DNA of 64,000 nt from Luscinia megarhynchos (taxonomy: Eukaryota; Chordata; Aves; Passeriformes; Turdidae), in contig CM067592.1 in NCBI GenBank assembly GCA_034336665.1, positions 53,558,473 to 53,622,472 of the forward strand. The letters are read 5' to 3'. A program made the translations under genes and the position numbers. A model generated the notes under the pieces. It did no database searches. It had not been told where the DNA came from and saw only the letters and a program-made list of their open reading frames with translations. Below are positions 14,200 to 26,500 of this stretch, one piece after another. Position 1 is the first letter of the stretch. Every line of letters begins with the position of its first letter.

Positions 14200-15440
14200 A
14201 CCCATCTTAGTGTCGGTCGGACCACCCACCGCCAGCAGCTCCGACACCGGCCGCCAGCCGGGGAACCGCACCGCCACAACAACTCCCGCAGCAGAGGCAC
14301 CCGCAGGTCCCGCAGCAACGGCTCCAGCCCGCCGGGACCGCGGCCCCCGGACCCGACGGGCCCGGCCCGGCCCGGCCAGCCGCCTCCGTCACCGCCGCGC
14401 TCGCAGCGAGCTCCGCGGACCCCGCACGCCCCGCGGCCGCCAAGGAAAGGGGGGCGAAGGGAGCCCGAGGCCTCGGCCCGTGGGGGTGCTGCGACCGCCG
14501 CCGCTCCGAGAGGCGGCCGGGGACAGCAACCTACCGGGGAGCCCAGGGGAGCGGAGCACAGGCTCGGCGTTCGGCCCTTCACCTCCGGGCACCGCTTCCC
14601 GAGCCGCCCCGCCCCTGGCGCGCAGCTCCGAAGCGGGGCCGGCCGGGGCGGCGCTCCGAGGCGAGGGGAAGCGGCGGCGGCCCCGAGCGCCCGCCCCTTC
14701 CCACCGCGGCATAGGCGCCAGGGCGGGAGGGACGCGCCGCGCGCTCCTCGCGCGGGTGATTGACAGGACGCTCCGGCCACTCAGGGGGCGAGAAGCGAAA
14801 GACAAGTTGGGTGAGGGGGCGGGTCTTGCTGGTGGGCAGAGCCGGCAGCCAATGACGGCGAGGCGGGGCGGGGCGGGGCAGCGCGGGGCGGGGCCGGCCG
14901 CCGTGGGGCCGCTCCGGCGGCGGCGTGCGGAGGGGCCGGGGCGAGCCGGCTGCGCCCGCGCTCTGGTGCTCCTCTCGCAACGCAGAGATCGCGCGCGAAG
15001 GAGGCCGCGGCCCGCCTGCCCCGGCTCCGCTGCGCGCCTCCCTCGCCTCAGGCCTCTCCCTGTAGGGCAAAGGTACCTGTCTAATATGTGAAGGAAAGGC
15101 CTCCAGGGATTGCCCTGTGCCCAGCGGCGGCTGAGTCAGTGTCAGACCGCAGCCGCGGTGCGCCTGGGGCCGCGGCTCTGCTCATCCTCTGCTGGGTAAC
15201 AGTCTCCAGATGCCACCATCCTCCGCCGCCGGACGGATCGCGCCACTGACGCGATGTTATTAATGTTTCACATGAATGCTGTGCCCGCGTTCTGCTCCCC
15301 TTGTGCGCTTGTCAGCTGCCGCACCGCCTGTCCGGCGCTGTCGCCGCGTGTGGGTGAGGTTACCCTGCTCATCACTCGGGCATGCCTTCCCTGTCCTGGG
15401 AGTCCGTGCGGAAACGGGGAAATCTGAGCCCCGCTCCCGT
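14200..15440 (-). promoter_or_regulatory. CSNK1G3: CpG island; inferred CSNK1G3 promoter and non-coding first exon
   Basis: A second CpG island of about 1.2 kb contains a CCAAT box (14849-14853), clustered GC boxes (about 14861-14900) and a GCTGAGTCAG AP-1/MARE-like site near 15130-15139. No ORF here looks like a protein. On the - strand CCCCG|GTAGGTTG gives a plausible splice donor at 14534, so a 5' UTR exon might run from roughly 14900 to 14535. CSNK1G3 is assigned only from synteny, because it lies head-to-head with CEP120 in vertebrates. No CSNK1G3 coding sequence is visible to the left. A bidirectional promoter or a non-coding RNA on either strand is possible. Confidence 0.5.
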
Positions 15441-15599
15441 TTGATGTCTGCAAGACACGTAACTATTAAAAAAAAACCTAAAAAAACCAACAAAACTTTT
15501 AAGTGCTATAACATAGACTTTGTGCCAACATTTGTACAAAAGAAAAGATCTTCAGGCTCTTTTCTAGTTCTCCAGTCAGGAGAGTAGCATTTTAAAAAC

Positions 15600-16897
15600 C
15601 TTGACATTTGATTATGATTTTGGCCACGGAGGGTCTAAGGCTTTAACTACAAGTATTACCTTTTATATATTTGAATACATAAAAACAACTTTAAAAGTTT
15701 ATTATCAACTTGTTTTATGATTATTATAAATATAGAGGAGAGAGGATGCAAAGGATAAGTGTTGGAGGTTCTGACAGATCTTGGAGTATTGCTTGTTCAA
15801 ATAATTTTTTAGGTAAAGTTGGCACATTCCAGAACATTCTAGAAGTCCTTGTGGAAAAAAGAATTAGAAGCAATATAGCTTCAGGAAACTTTCAGAAGTC
15901 ATTTGTTCAAGCTTCATTTCCTTATCTTGGTAGACATTGAATTACTTTTGCCAAAAATCCTCCATAGGCAATCTGTGCTGTTAGTCCTATTAAGGAGTAT
16001 CTTGGTGACATTTAACTGTGATCTTGCAATTTAGGCCCATTCATAATTGCCCTGATCTCGTGCTAAGCATTTGGCAGTGTGCTGGTATGTCGGGCAGGCC
16101 TCAGGAACATGGCTGTCATTCGTTTAGAGAAACACCGAACTCCTCACTTACCCTGTGGAAAACAAATTCACCTTCAGAGCTTCTCTCTTCCAGCAATTAA
16201 TCCCAACTTCTCTAGCATCATATGTGATGCAGTCTTAGGACAGTACAGAGAGCTGGTGTTCTGCTCTGACAGTTTACCCTCTGTAAAAGATGCCTTAATT
16301 AAAGAGAAGTGAGCATGTGCTTAGTTCCAGTTAGTTTTGCAGGATCCTGATGGACACAAGCATTCCGTTCTCACAAGCAACTAAGCAGAGACAAAAACAA
16401 GTTTTGCATTACTGTGGTGCCAAGTTTATCTTGTACAATTGTCCTGAAATTTTCTATCAATTTTTATCAGAAATGGACACACATTCACAACTAACTGGTA
16501 TTGGTTTTCCCAGTTTTCCCCTTGGTTTTTCTAAATACACTCTCATTAACTTAACAATAATTGCAGATCATTTTTTGGCAAGATTTTTTTCCAGTTATGA
16601 TTTCTTATTAAAAAAAATCATTAGCTGTTAGTTCAAGTCAACAAATTACTTAGTAAACTGTAATTCTAATATTTAGGTGATGAGCATAAGGCAAAAGGGA
16701 AAGATGTCTTCCACATGCTGGAATTAACAGAAAGGTGCATCAGTTTGGGGTAGTTAGAATTACAGTCGGGTGCAGTGCTGAAGAAAGTGGATGACTGCTA
16801 CATGCAATTTTAATCTCTAAGAGCAATGGAGACATACCATGCCATATATCAAGTACATAAAACAGAAAAATCGAGCTATGGCTTGAGCTTTATAGCG
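15600..16897. other. Intergenic DNA downstream of the CpG island
   Basis: AT-rich sequence with scattered short ORFs and no recognised domain, repeat or RNA. Confidence 0.5.
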
Positions 16898-17520
16898 TTC
16901 TCATGGTTTAATCCCAGCCAGTAACCAAGCTCCACACAGCCACTCACTCCCTACCCCCCAGTACGATCAGGGAGAGAACTGGAAGATTAAAAGCCAGAAA
17001 AATTGTACGTTGAGATAAAGACAGTTGAATAGGAGAAGCAAAAGCCAAACACAAGCAAAGCAAAACAAGAAATTAATTCACTGTTTTTCATGTACAGGCA
17101 TGTCCAGGAGAGCAGGGCCCCATCACACATAACAGTGACTGGGGAAGAGCACCATCACTCCAAACATCTCCCCTTCTTACTTCTTGCGCCAGATTTATGT
17201 GCTGAGCACGACACCACATGATAGGGAATATCCCTGTGGTCAGCTGGGATCAGTTGTCCTAGCTGTATCCCATCCCAGCTCCTTGTGGACCCACAGCCAT
17301 CCCAACTCCTTGTGGACCTACAGCATGGTGAGAGGTAGGAAACCAACAGCCATGAGCAACAGACAGAGAAGGCTTTGACTCCTTGCAAGCACGGCTCAGA
17401 ATTGATTATACACTTACTAAATACATGTGTTACACATGGTGTTTCTAGCACAAATGTGGAACACCACCTCATACAAGCTACTGTGGAGAAAATTTACTCT
17501 ATCCCAGCCAAAACCACCAT
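16898..17520 (+). mobile_element. Solo LTR, avian ERVL-like
   Basis: It begins TCATGGTTTAATCCCAGCCA and ends TATCCCAGCCAAAACCACCA, which I recognise as the two ends of a common avian ERVL-type LTR. An internal TTGAGATAAAGACAGTTGAAT also matches that family. About 620 bp without gag or pol on either side implies a solo LTR left by recombination. A tandem CATCCCA(G/A)CTCCTTGTGGACC(C/T)ACAG motif is duplicated near 17270-17325. No clear target-site duplication is visible. The family name is from memory. Confidence 0.75.
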
Positions 17521-20500
17521 GTGAGTACCCAAAAGGTGATATTACTTGCTGTGTATATGTATGGATGCTGTTCTAAGTGAAGGAAGAAGTATTTCCAGTG
17601 TTTAATCCTAGACTGAGCAGTATTGCCCTCATGGAATCCTTTGACAATTCCTGCACACACACAGCATAGTAACAGAAATTGCCAGGTGCCACACCTCTTA
17701 ATTTACCAAAACTTTTTAATTTTTTAAAAGTATTTTTTTAAAAGATATTTTGTTCCCAGTAATATTTCAGCTTTCTTTTTAATATTCACCATTTGACAGT
17801 ATTTCAACAGCTGTTTCCAGTAGCCTACACCATTTTATTTATGCTGTGTTCCTCTAATGAACTTATTCTCCCTTGCTATGCTGAACTGTTTATTATTAGA
17901 TACTAATAAATTAAATTCTTGCACTAGAAACCCACAGGCATAACATCTGCCTTTCAAGTATTATAGTTCTGCTTTCCCTTCACATCTTAAATGCTCTTCC
18001 AGCTTCTTAAGATCTTTCTTCATTTAACTCATGTGGAAGAAATAAATGTGATTCCTCCTTCCGCCTTTTTTTAAACTCTTATCAGTTTCTAAATGTTGGG
18101 GTTTTTTTCACTGGCATAGGATTTGTGCCAATCAAGCTCATTTAGAATGATTGTTCTCACTGTCGTATCTCAAACACAATACCTTAAAATTTCTTCCATT
18201 CAGGATCCTGTAACTTAATCTATATGCCTAGGAAGATCTCAACACCTAAAAATAGAGCTGAACAGGCTGTAATATAAGCTACTGCAGGAAATTAATTCTT
18301 CTGTGTTTTTATGGACCATCCAAATTCTGTTTAATTATTCTTCAGTTTAAGTTCTTTATTCTGGACTAAAAGTTACCAGTGTGTGAAAAAAATTACTGTG
18401 ACATAGTAAAATACATAGTCACAAGACAGCACTTGGACCAGCATTTAGGTCTGTGTGGAAAGGCAGCAGAGGGAATCTGTTCCTGGCTGCTGCAAATCTG
18501 TGCCCACAAACAGAGAAAACAAACAACCATGGATAACTTTTATTTGTTCTAAAGTTCATTAAGTTTGGCAGCAATACTGATGGGAAGGAGAAAGCCTTAC
18601 CTGGCTGGACTTAAGCGTTGCAGACTGGAGTCCATTTGTAAGTTCCAAACTTTTAGGACAACAAGCAGCATTTTATGGTCCTTTTATGAATGTAGACAGC
18701 ACAGCAAAGAACCTGGATCTGGTAATACCATGTGAGAGAAATATGAGGCTCATGCAGTTCATGGTATAGTGCTAAGGATGGTTACATGACCAGTTAGAGA
18801 ATTCCTGTAATACATCAATCTCATACATCAATAATACACAACAATAAAAATTTGGTAGAATGTGATTACCTTAAATAAAAACTAGTAACTCTGGCTGTTT
18901 ATATCATTTGACACGCATACAAATGTTATACTACTTTCTCCTCACAATCCTGAAGTTGTTGATTGAGCTAAATGCTCGTCAGTTTCCTGGTCACCTTCTT
19001 TCTTTGGAAGACCTCCCTACAGCCAAGGAAGAGTACTCCTACATGAGAGGGAGATATTGAAAAGTTCTGTGACCAGGCTAATCTTCCCCCATACTAATGA
19101 GCTTTTGAACGCTGGTGGAAACAGCTTTCAAACAAAACAAAACAAAAAACAACAAAAAAAAGACATGAGGACATGAAGAACTTCATTGGTGATTAGCCCT
19201 CAACTGGATCTAAATCTGTTTCTATACAACTGGTGAATTATCCTATTAAATTATATAATGAAAAAAATGTGAGTCAGGTCAAGTGAAAGCACTGAAAAGG
19301 CCACATACGTAAAAACCACATGATAAGATACAGAAAATAAGGCACTTTGGCAAAATGCTGGAATTCTGGAATTTGACATAGTGATCAGTGATCTAATTGT
19401 TGATCTAATGCTGCTTCATGTACAGAGAGGATTTTGTTTGTTTTAAGCATTTAATCATAGACCTTCTTTTAACCTATTGTATCCAAGAGAATGAACAGAA
19501 AACACATACTTGTTAATGTAATTAAGAGTGATCATTGACGTTCAAAATCTAGGGAAAGGGAAACATGGAGATTTGGCAAAAATCAAAGAGGTATTTGAAA
19601 AGGTTTTCTGGCTCATAAGGACTTTCAAAGCTGAACTTCCCAGTAAGTGTTGAAAATAAAACTAGACCCTTGTGTCTGGAAATAAATCTATTTATTTAAT
19701 TATAAAGCTACTTCTTTGTTTTCATTCTATGATTCCAACTCTAACTATTTTAATTTAGAGCTGATACAGGCTTTTCTAAAAAAATTGAGTTTTCTTCTAT
19801 TAATATAGAGTATTTTTAAGAGTAATTTTCCTTTTTCAGCAATGTAAGCTTCCTTATATTCTCTTTATCCTATTTTCTGTTTTCAATGTTTTAGAAGTGC
19901 CTCCATAATTCTGGAAAATTAATTTAAAAACCCAAACCAAAACCCAGAAGAGTACTGCTATAATGTAATTTTTTTTCAATCTTTTTCAGGCACTGAAATC
20001 ACATCTTTGTGTCTGTTTTCCTCTTTTACTGTAACAGTAGGAACTACAAATAACTGTGTGTTTCAAGCTCTTCTGCAATAGTAGTAGTTAGTAACATCCA
20101 AGGTTTTTAAAATGTGACATTTACTAATAGATTGCAAACTGCACTAGAAATTGCACTTGATTTTTTTGCCAGCTGCTAAAATGTTCATGATTTGGCTTTG
20201 CTAATATTTTTAGTTCTTCCCAATCTTTTCACTTGAAGAGCAGCAACAAATAGTCCTTTGAATCCAGATTTTTATCCTTATTACACCCAAGACTCTGCCC
20301 TCAAATCCCTCCTCTAGGTTACTAATTCTTTGAATGCTACTTTAGAAAATCAATAGTACATTAGTCACATTAGAATTTGGCTTCCTTATTGCCTGCCCAA
20401 TCAATAGCATTCTGCTCATTGACACTAAAATTTTTTCCTGAAATAGAATAATTGATCAGATTCATAGCTACAAGGCAACATTATGGCTGTACTACCTAGA

Positions 20501-23500
20501 CCAAGTGGTTTTTGTATAACAGAAGCTAGAAAATTCTCTGAAGATTTGTATCCTATTACGAACTGTACTGGCTCTTATGAAAATTAATGGGAATGTGTGT
20601 TTCTCATTAAAATATTAAAGAGAAGCAACTCATATCCATCATTGCTCAAATCATGCTTTCTTGTTGGAAGTAACTAGTTTTACAGTAGTAAAATGCATGT
20701 TCAGATTTGTATTGCTTTTGCTTGGTTTTCCAAATATAAATATTGCACTGGATGATCATGATATTTTACATTTTCTTTGAAAATTGAGATCAATGGGCTT
20801 TATTTTACAGATAGAAAATCAAAGAAAACATGAACCTAATAATAACTTTGCTGTTAAATCACATTCAAAAGGAAGTTCTCTTGGATTTATATTACTATCT
20901 ATGCTATTGATTTCTTAAGAGTTTATCCCACTAATTTTGACCCTAAAAAGCCCTGTGTATCTTCTTAAGATATAAATTTCTGAAAATTTGATTTACATGG
21001 ATTTGGAGGACAAAATAAGATTTCCTGCTCAATCCAGAAACAGAAATAATTTACACCATTAGTTGGAACATAAGGAAGGAAATAGCTTGGCTTCCTTAAT
21101 ATCACTGTCTTTTCATTAAGTCAATAAAAATCTGTTTTTAAGGGCTGCTTATGTGCTCTGTGTTGCTGCTATTATATAATTGTCTCTGGAAGCTTGCCAA
21201 TGATGTGCTGAAAACATGGGTATTTCCACAGAACTCCTTTAATAATGGAGAATAATAGTATATTCAGCAAAATACTAAGCTCAGGGGATGATGATTACTA
21301 TTACAAGTTCAAGGACATTTCTATGAACAGCATTTCTGTGAAAATCCTTGCATTTATAATCCACAAATTCTGGCAGCTGTTGCTGTACTGGAAAAAAAAT
21401 GTTTGTGTGCAGAAAGGTAGAGAGATAAGGTAAGATAAATACAATGTGAGGTTTTTTATTCTTACAGATAGTTGCTATATGTAAGTTATTAGACATGGTT
21501 GGGGGTTGTTTTGCATGGTTTTCTTTGAGTTTTGGAGGGGTTTGCTTGTCTGGGGAAGGGGGGTTGGATTAATTTTGTTCATTTGGTTGGTTGGGGGGGC
21601 GGTTTGCTGGTGTCCCAATAATGGAGTTATTACTTTAATACATTAAACTTAAGAGAATTTTTTTGTCAATCCAGAATCAAATTTCTAGTCCTAAGAATCA
21701 TATTTTTATCCTTGTTTATAGGCTGTCTCTAAAGGTTGGTAAGGTAAAATATATCCTGATTTATACTCTTGTATGAGCAGTTGAGACAATGGAATATACT
21801 GTCTTGAAGTAGCTGGTGGATCCATGAACAGATTGGCTCATATATTTCTTAGTTTCCCCTGCCCTGTTCTTCCTTCTGAAAACAGAATTATATTACTGCC
21901 CAGAAGTATCATCACATGCTTCCCATTTCCATCTGAAAAAAAAAAAATTTACTTTTACAAACGTTCCCAAAGTTTTCCCCAACGAAAATTACTTTGGTAA
22001 GGTACCTTGTAACCACTTTGTATTCATAGAAACCCCATCTGAAGAAACTCTAACAGTAAGATAACACCAGTCTGATTAAAAGGTATACTGAGGAATTTCC
22101 ACCTGCACCAGCAAGACTGGAAGCTTGCAGCATCTTTTGAAATCAGCCCTTGGCCTTTATATGAGAACAAGTGCAAACAGCATTCCACAGGATTTTTGTT
22201 ATTTGTCCAAAGCACTCGAACCATCACTGCCCAAGGATTAGTAAGAGCATAGCAGTCACATATGAGACTGCCTCCACATATTTTCCAAGTCACCAATTGC
22301 TTTCAGGTCAAGGAGTTCCTTTGCTTTTTCTGTTTAATAGCCCTCAATAGATCTCTTTTGCAAAGTTAGTCCAGGCTCCGTTTGAACTCATGCCAAGTCT
22401 ATGCACTGATAACATCCTGTAGTGGGGAGATTCACAGAAAATGTAGCTCCTGTCTCAAGAATTTTGCTTGTTTTGAACCTGGCTCGTCTCTGCCTTGACT
22501 CTAGTTAATTTATGCCACAAGTGGATTCTGCAACCTCTGGGATAGCCCTTACTAAACCATTCTTTTGGTGGGAAGGTGGGTTCTTTTGTTTCTTTGGGGT
22601 GTTTTTCCCAGACTGAAAAATCACCCTTCATTCTTTTGTTCCTTGTAAAGAAGTTTAAAGAAACTGTTAGATGCATTGATCATGCTTGTTACCCTCATGT
22701 GAATCTTCTGCAATTCTGGTAACCTCTTTTCCAAGAACAGGGGGATGAGGATAAATGATCCTCCTTGGTTCTTTCTATATTATTTTCAAACTATTTATAA
22801 TTTCCAATTTTTTTCTTTTGTTTTGGCCTCTACAGAGCATTAAGTTGAAGTTTTGCACATAAATTAGGTTCCATCTTCTGCATAGTTATGTTCAGCCCAC
22901 GTTTTTATGTGTTAAACTGGCATTGTCTTGTCCCAGGTCCATCACTTCACATTTTTCTGTCTTGAAGTTCACCTTGCATTTCAGCTGCTAGGTGATTTGG
23001 TCTTTTAAGATGCAGGAATTTTTATCATTAGATCATTTAAAAATCAGATTGGTGCACATTTCTAAGATACATTTAAAGTACAGATCGAGCTTGGGTTCGT
23101 AGTTATCTTTTGTTTTGAAAAAATAGAATGATACTATAGGATGAAAAGGCAAAGGACGAGTAATTTATCTTAAGAAAAATGGAAATTCCATCATCACATA
23201 GTACAGAAAGCCATTGTACCACCGAAGATTTATGTCTGTGTGTCTGACTCAAAAACCCCAACAGCTCTTTTCAGAGAGTAAGCAGTTTACTCTTTTTTAA
23301 AACATTACAGTTAAATTGTATTTTTTTCCCATTTAAATTGGTGTTAAGTTCATATCTTTGTTTTTCCATGTGGAAAAAAAATCCCTGCCATGTAGTTTCA
23401 AATAAAATTCACAAGGCATAAAGGCATTTAATCCCATTTTCACTGCATACCTGAAGGTTTAAAAGAGTGTGAATGTCCACTTCATGACAATAGAAGCTGT

Positions 23501-26500
23501 CTAGCAGGATATCACTCTTTAACATTTTTGACTTTGCTGAATTTGAGGAATAATGAAGATAAATGTTAAGACAAAATATAAGAAGTTATTTTCTGCTGGG
23601 AGGACAGTAGGAGAGTAGAGGAAGGAAATTCTCTAAGATGCGTGACCCAGCATACTTCTGTTGTGAGAGAAGTGTGTCTCATTTGTTCTTAGTGTAGTTA
23701 ATAAATGCACAGGCTGTGTGCAGTGTATGCATTTTACTTCCCATCACAGTCTGGAATGCAAGAAGGAAAAAACAAAAATTTAACGGTCTGAGTTACCAAG
23801 GTATTGCTCCAAAACTCAAAGGGTCACAAAATCTAAACACAGTAGCATTACTTGTGGTATACATATACACTGTATTTTGATAAACTTGTGTTTTACACTT
23901 ACCCTGATAGCTTTAACTCTGCTATAATTATTCTTCAAATTCAGTAAACTTCCATATATTTTGCACTAATTATATTTGTGTAAATTCTCAATTATTTCAC
24001 TAGTTGTTTGCAAGTCTCTGGCAAAGGTAAGAAAAGTAGAACCTTGAGAATTTGAAGAAACCATGAAATCTTCTCTTATTCCCGTTATGCCATTAAAAAG
24101 CTATCCATTCTCAGACAACCCACTGTAAAAATTTTAATAGCTATTAGTTTCTTAGTTATTTAGATCATTGTGACGAATCAAACCTACAAAAAGAAAAGAA
24201 CATAAAACTCCAAGCAACCAACCAAATTAAAAAAAAACAACCAAAACATCTAAGCAATTACGACAAGGGGAACTACTTTTTGTATCCACACACAGTGTTG
24301 CCAAAACTAATTAGTGTTGTTTACTCAGTGTATTTTTAACGTTCACCCAAAAGACTCTTTTATCCTTCATCTGAACAGTACTGCTATTCAAAGGAGTCAT
24401 TGCCCCTCTTTCCTCAACTCTTTTGCCGTCTTGGGAAAATATGCCAGCATTTTATCCTACATTGCAGTGGGCTAAAGTGGTCTAACACTGCTTTTTCACT
24501 TCTAATAAATTTTTCCTGAATTTTGAAACCTATATTCATGCAATTTCTTGGAATCATGGATGAATTTAATCTTAAAAACACCAATTTTAAATTGTCAATA
24601 CACATATTGTAGGTATGTAACAATTAGATACAACTAAATTTAAAGAAATAATGTACTAAGAGGCCCATAAGGATCATCATTTCTAGTTCCCTATCCACCT
24701 ACATTAATTCAAGCCAATGGTTGTCTAATCTTTTCCAAAAATATTTAAAATGGCCATATAATTGGGCAAACAGGCCAAAACTCACCCTTGCTTTTAGTAC
24801 TATGTCAGTCTATAAATTCTTTACTACTGAAAATGGGGGGGGAAAAATCCCCATCTTTATGGGGAAATATTTGTATTATTATGTTGCTTGCCAATTCTAT
24901 GAGAGAATGATAGAACTATAAGTTTAGATAAAGTATATAATCAATACTTGCAGGTGAATTTTTGTGGCAAAAAAGAGGAAGATGGAACTGTGTGAGTTAA
25001 TACTGATGTAGTTTGATCTGAAAGAAATGAGTAATTCATGTCCTAATCTAAAACCTTTTTAAAGTCAATAGAAAAAAATGTGGAAGATTGAAATGCTGCC
25101 GAGCATTCAGGCTGATAATTTAATCCACTTTTCGCTTGAAAATTACTTCTATTCATGTAAAATTCTTTTTCTCCAGTGACATACATACTTATTTTGTTTT
25201 CTCAGGGAACAGAAATATGGAATAGTCATCAGGTACAATTTTCTTCCCTACTATAACTGTTTTTTGATTTCTGGAGAGAACATACATTTCTCTACCATGT
25301 AGCATTACTGTGAGCCAACTGTAAAATTATATGCATTCTCACTATTGATAAGAAGTCATCCAAAAGATTTAGGGCCTTAACACTCCCAAGTGTATGAATA
25401 GCTTTTCTTTCACATGAATTATTCTGTTAACTTCATTAGGACTGCTTGCATTTTTCAGGCATGTCAGGGTAAGGATTATAATTTTTATGATGTTAAAAAA
25501 TCACTTGTTAAGATATAACCTTAAGATACAAGGCAGGAATTTCTTAATGTTAAGAAATCACAAAAATAGGTCAATTATCCCCAGAATACAATACAGTAAA
25601 AACCTATATATTAATATATTGGTTAATATTAATATATAATACCCAAATATTTAAATATCCAGTAAAATTAAATATTTTTCAATTACAGCTTTTCCTGTTT
25701 TAGTAGCATCTCTCAAGGCAACATGTCCATGTATCTTTTGTCATTAAAACATTCTTCTCAATAACACAATTCAGCCCTTGATTCTGATCTTGCCTAATGC
25801 CTCAGGTGAAGTCCTCTACCCATCAGTGCAAATAGGAATTGTGTCTCTGACTTCAGACCAAAAAATTCTTAATTGGAACCCTGGTTACCTGCAGTTAAAA
25901 GGTAGATTATTCTATTCAAGAGTTCCATCCTTAGTGTGCAGGTTATTTATCTGTATTGAAGCAGATAAAGCAAAAATAACTGGTACTCATACTCTATAAT
26001 GCGGAGTGTTCTTCTTGGCAATACACAGCACCAGTAAGAAAGATTTAATTACATTTTTTGGATTAATAAAGTAGGAAAAAACAAATGAATCTTCAAAATT
26101 CTTGCCTTAAAAAAATATTTCTAGTACCATTCCTGTCTTTTCAGTAGGTTGCTCTAAATGTAAAACGATAGATAAAAAATAGAAGTAAGAGAATATCTGG
26201 AAAGGGATCTGCTTCTATAATTGAGTAATCATTCATTTTAGCAATACAAGTAAAGTTTTTCAATCACTTTAGAACACACTTCTAGATGTTATTTTAATTC
26301 ACATTACTATATAATTCACTTACACTTTTACTATTAAAAGACAGGCATCAGAACATACTAGAAATACTTTCTGAATCAGCAACTAATGGAAGATTCTAGA
26401 ATTTTAAATAAATAAATTAAGTTCTTAGATTTATTTTTTTTCCAGAGGCCTTGTTGATTCCATGTGAAGAGATTTTTGGGGCTTGGCATATTAACATACA

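Noticed and set aside
14163..15091. Overlapping ORFs of 138-293 codons on both strands in the CpG island
   Set aside because: Ala/Arg/Gly/Pro-rich translations on both strands at once are a composition effect of a CpG island, with no family match.
17155..17472. 105-codon - strand ORF
   Set aside because: Lies wholly inside the ERVL-like LTR and includes the local tandem duplication; no protein resemblance.
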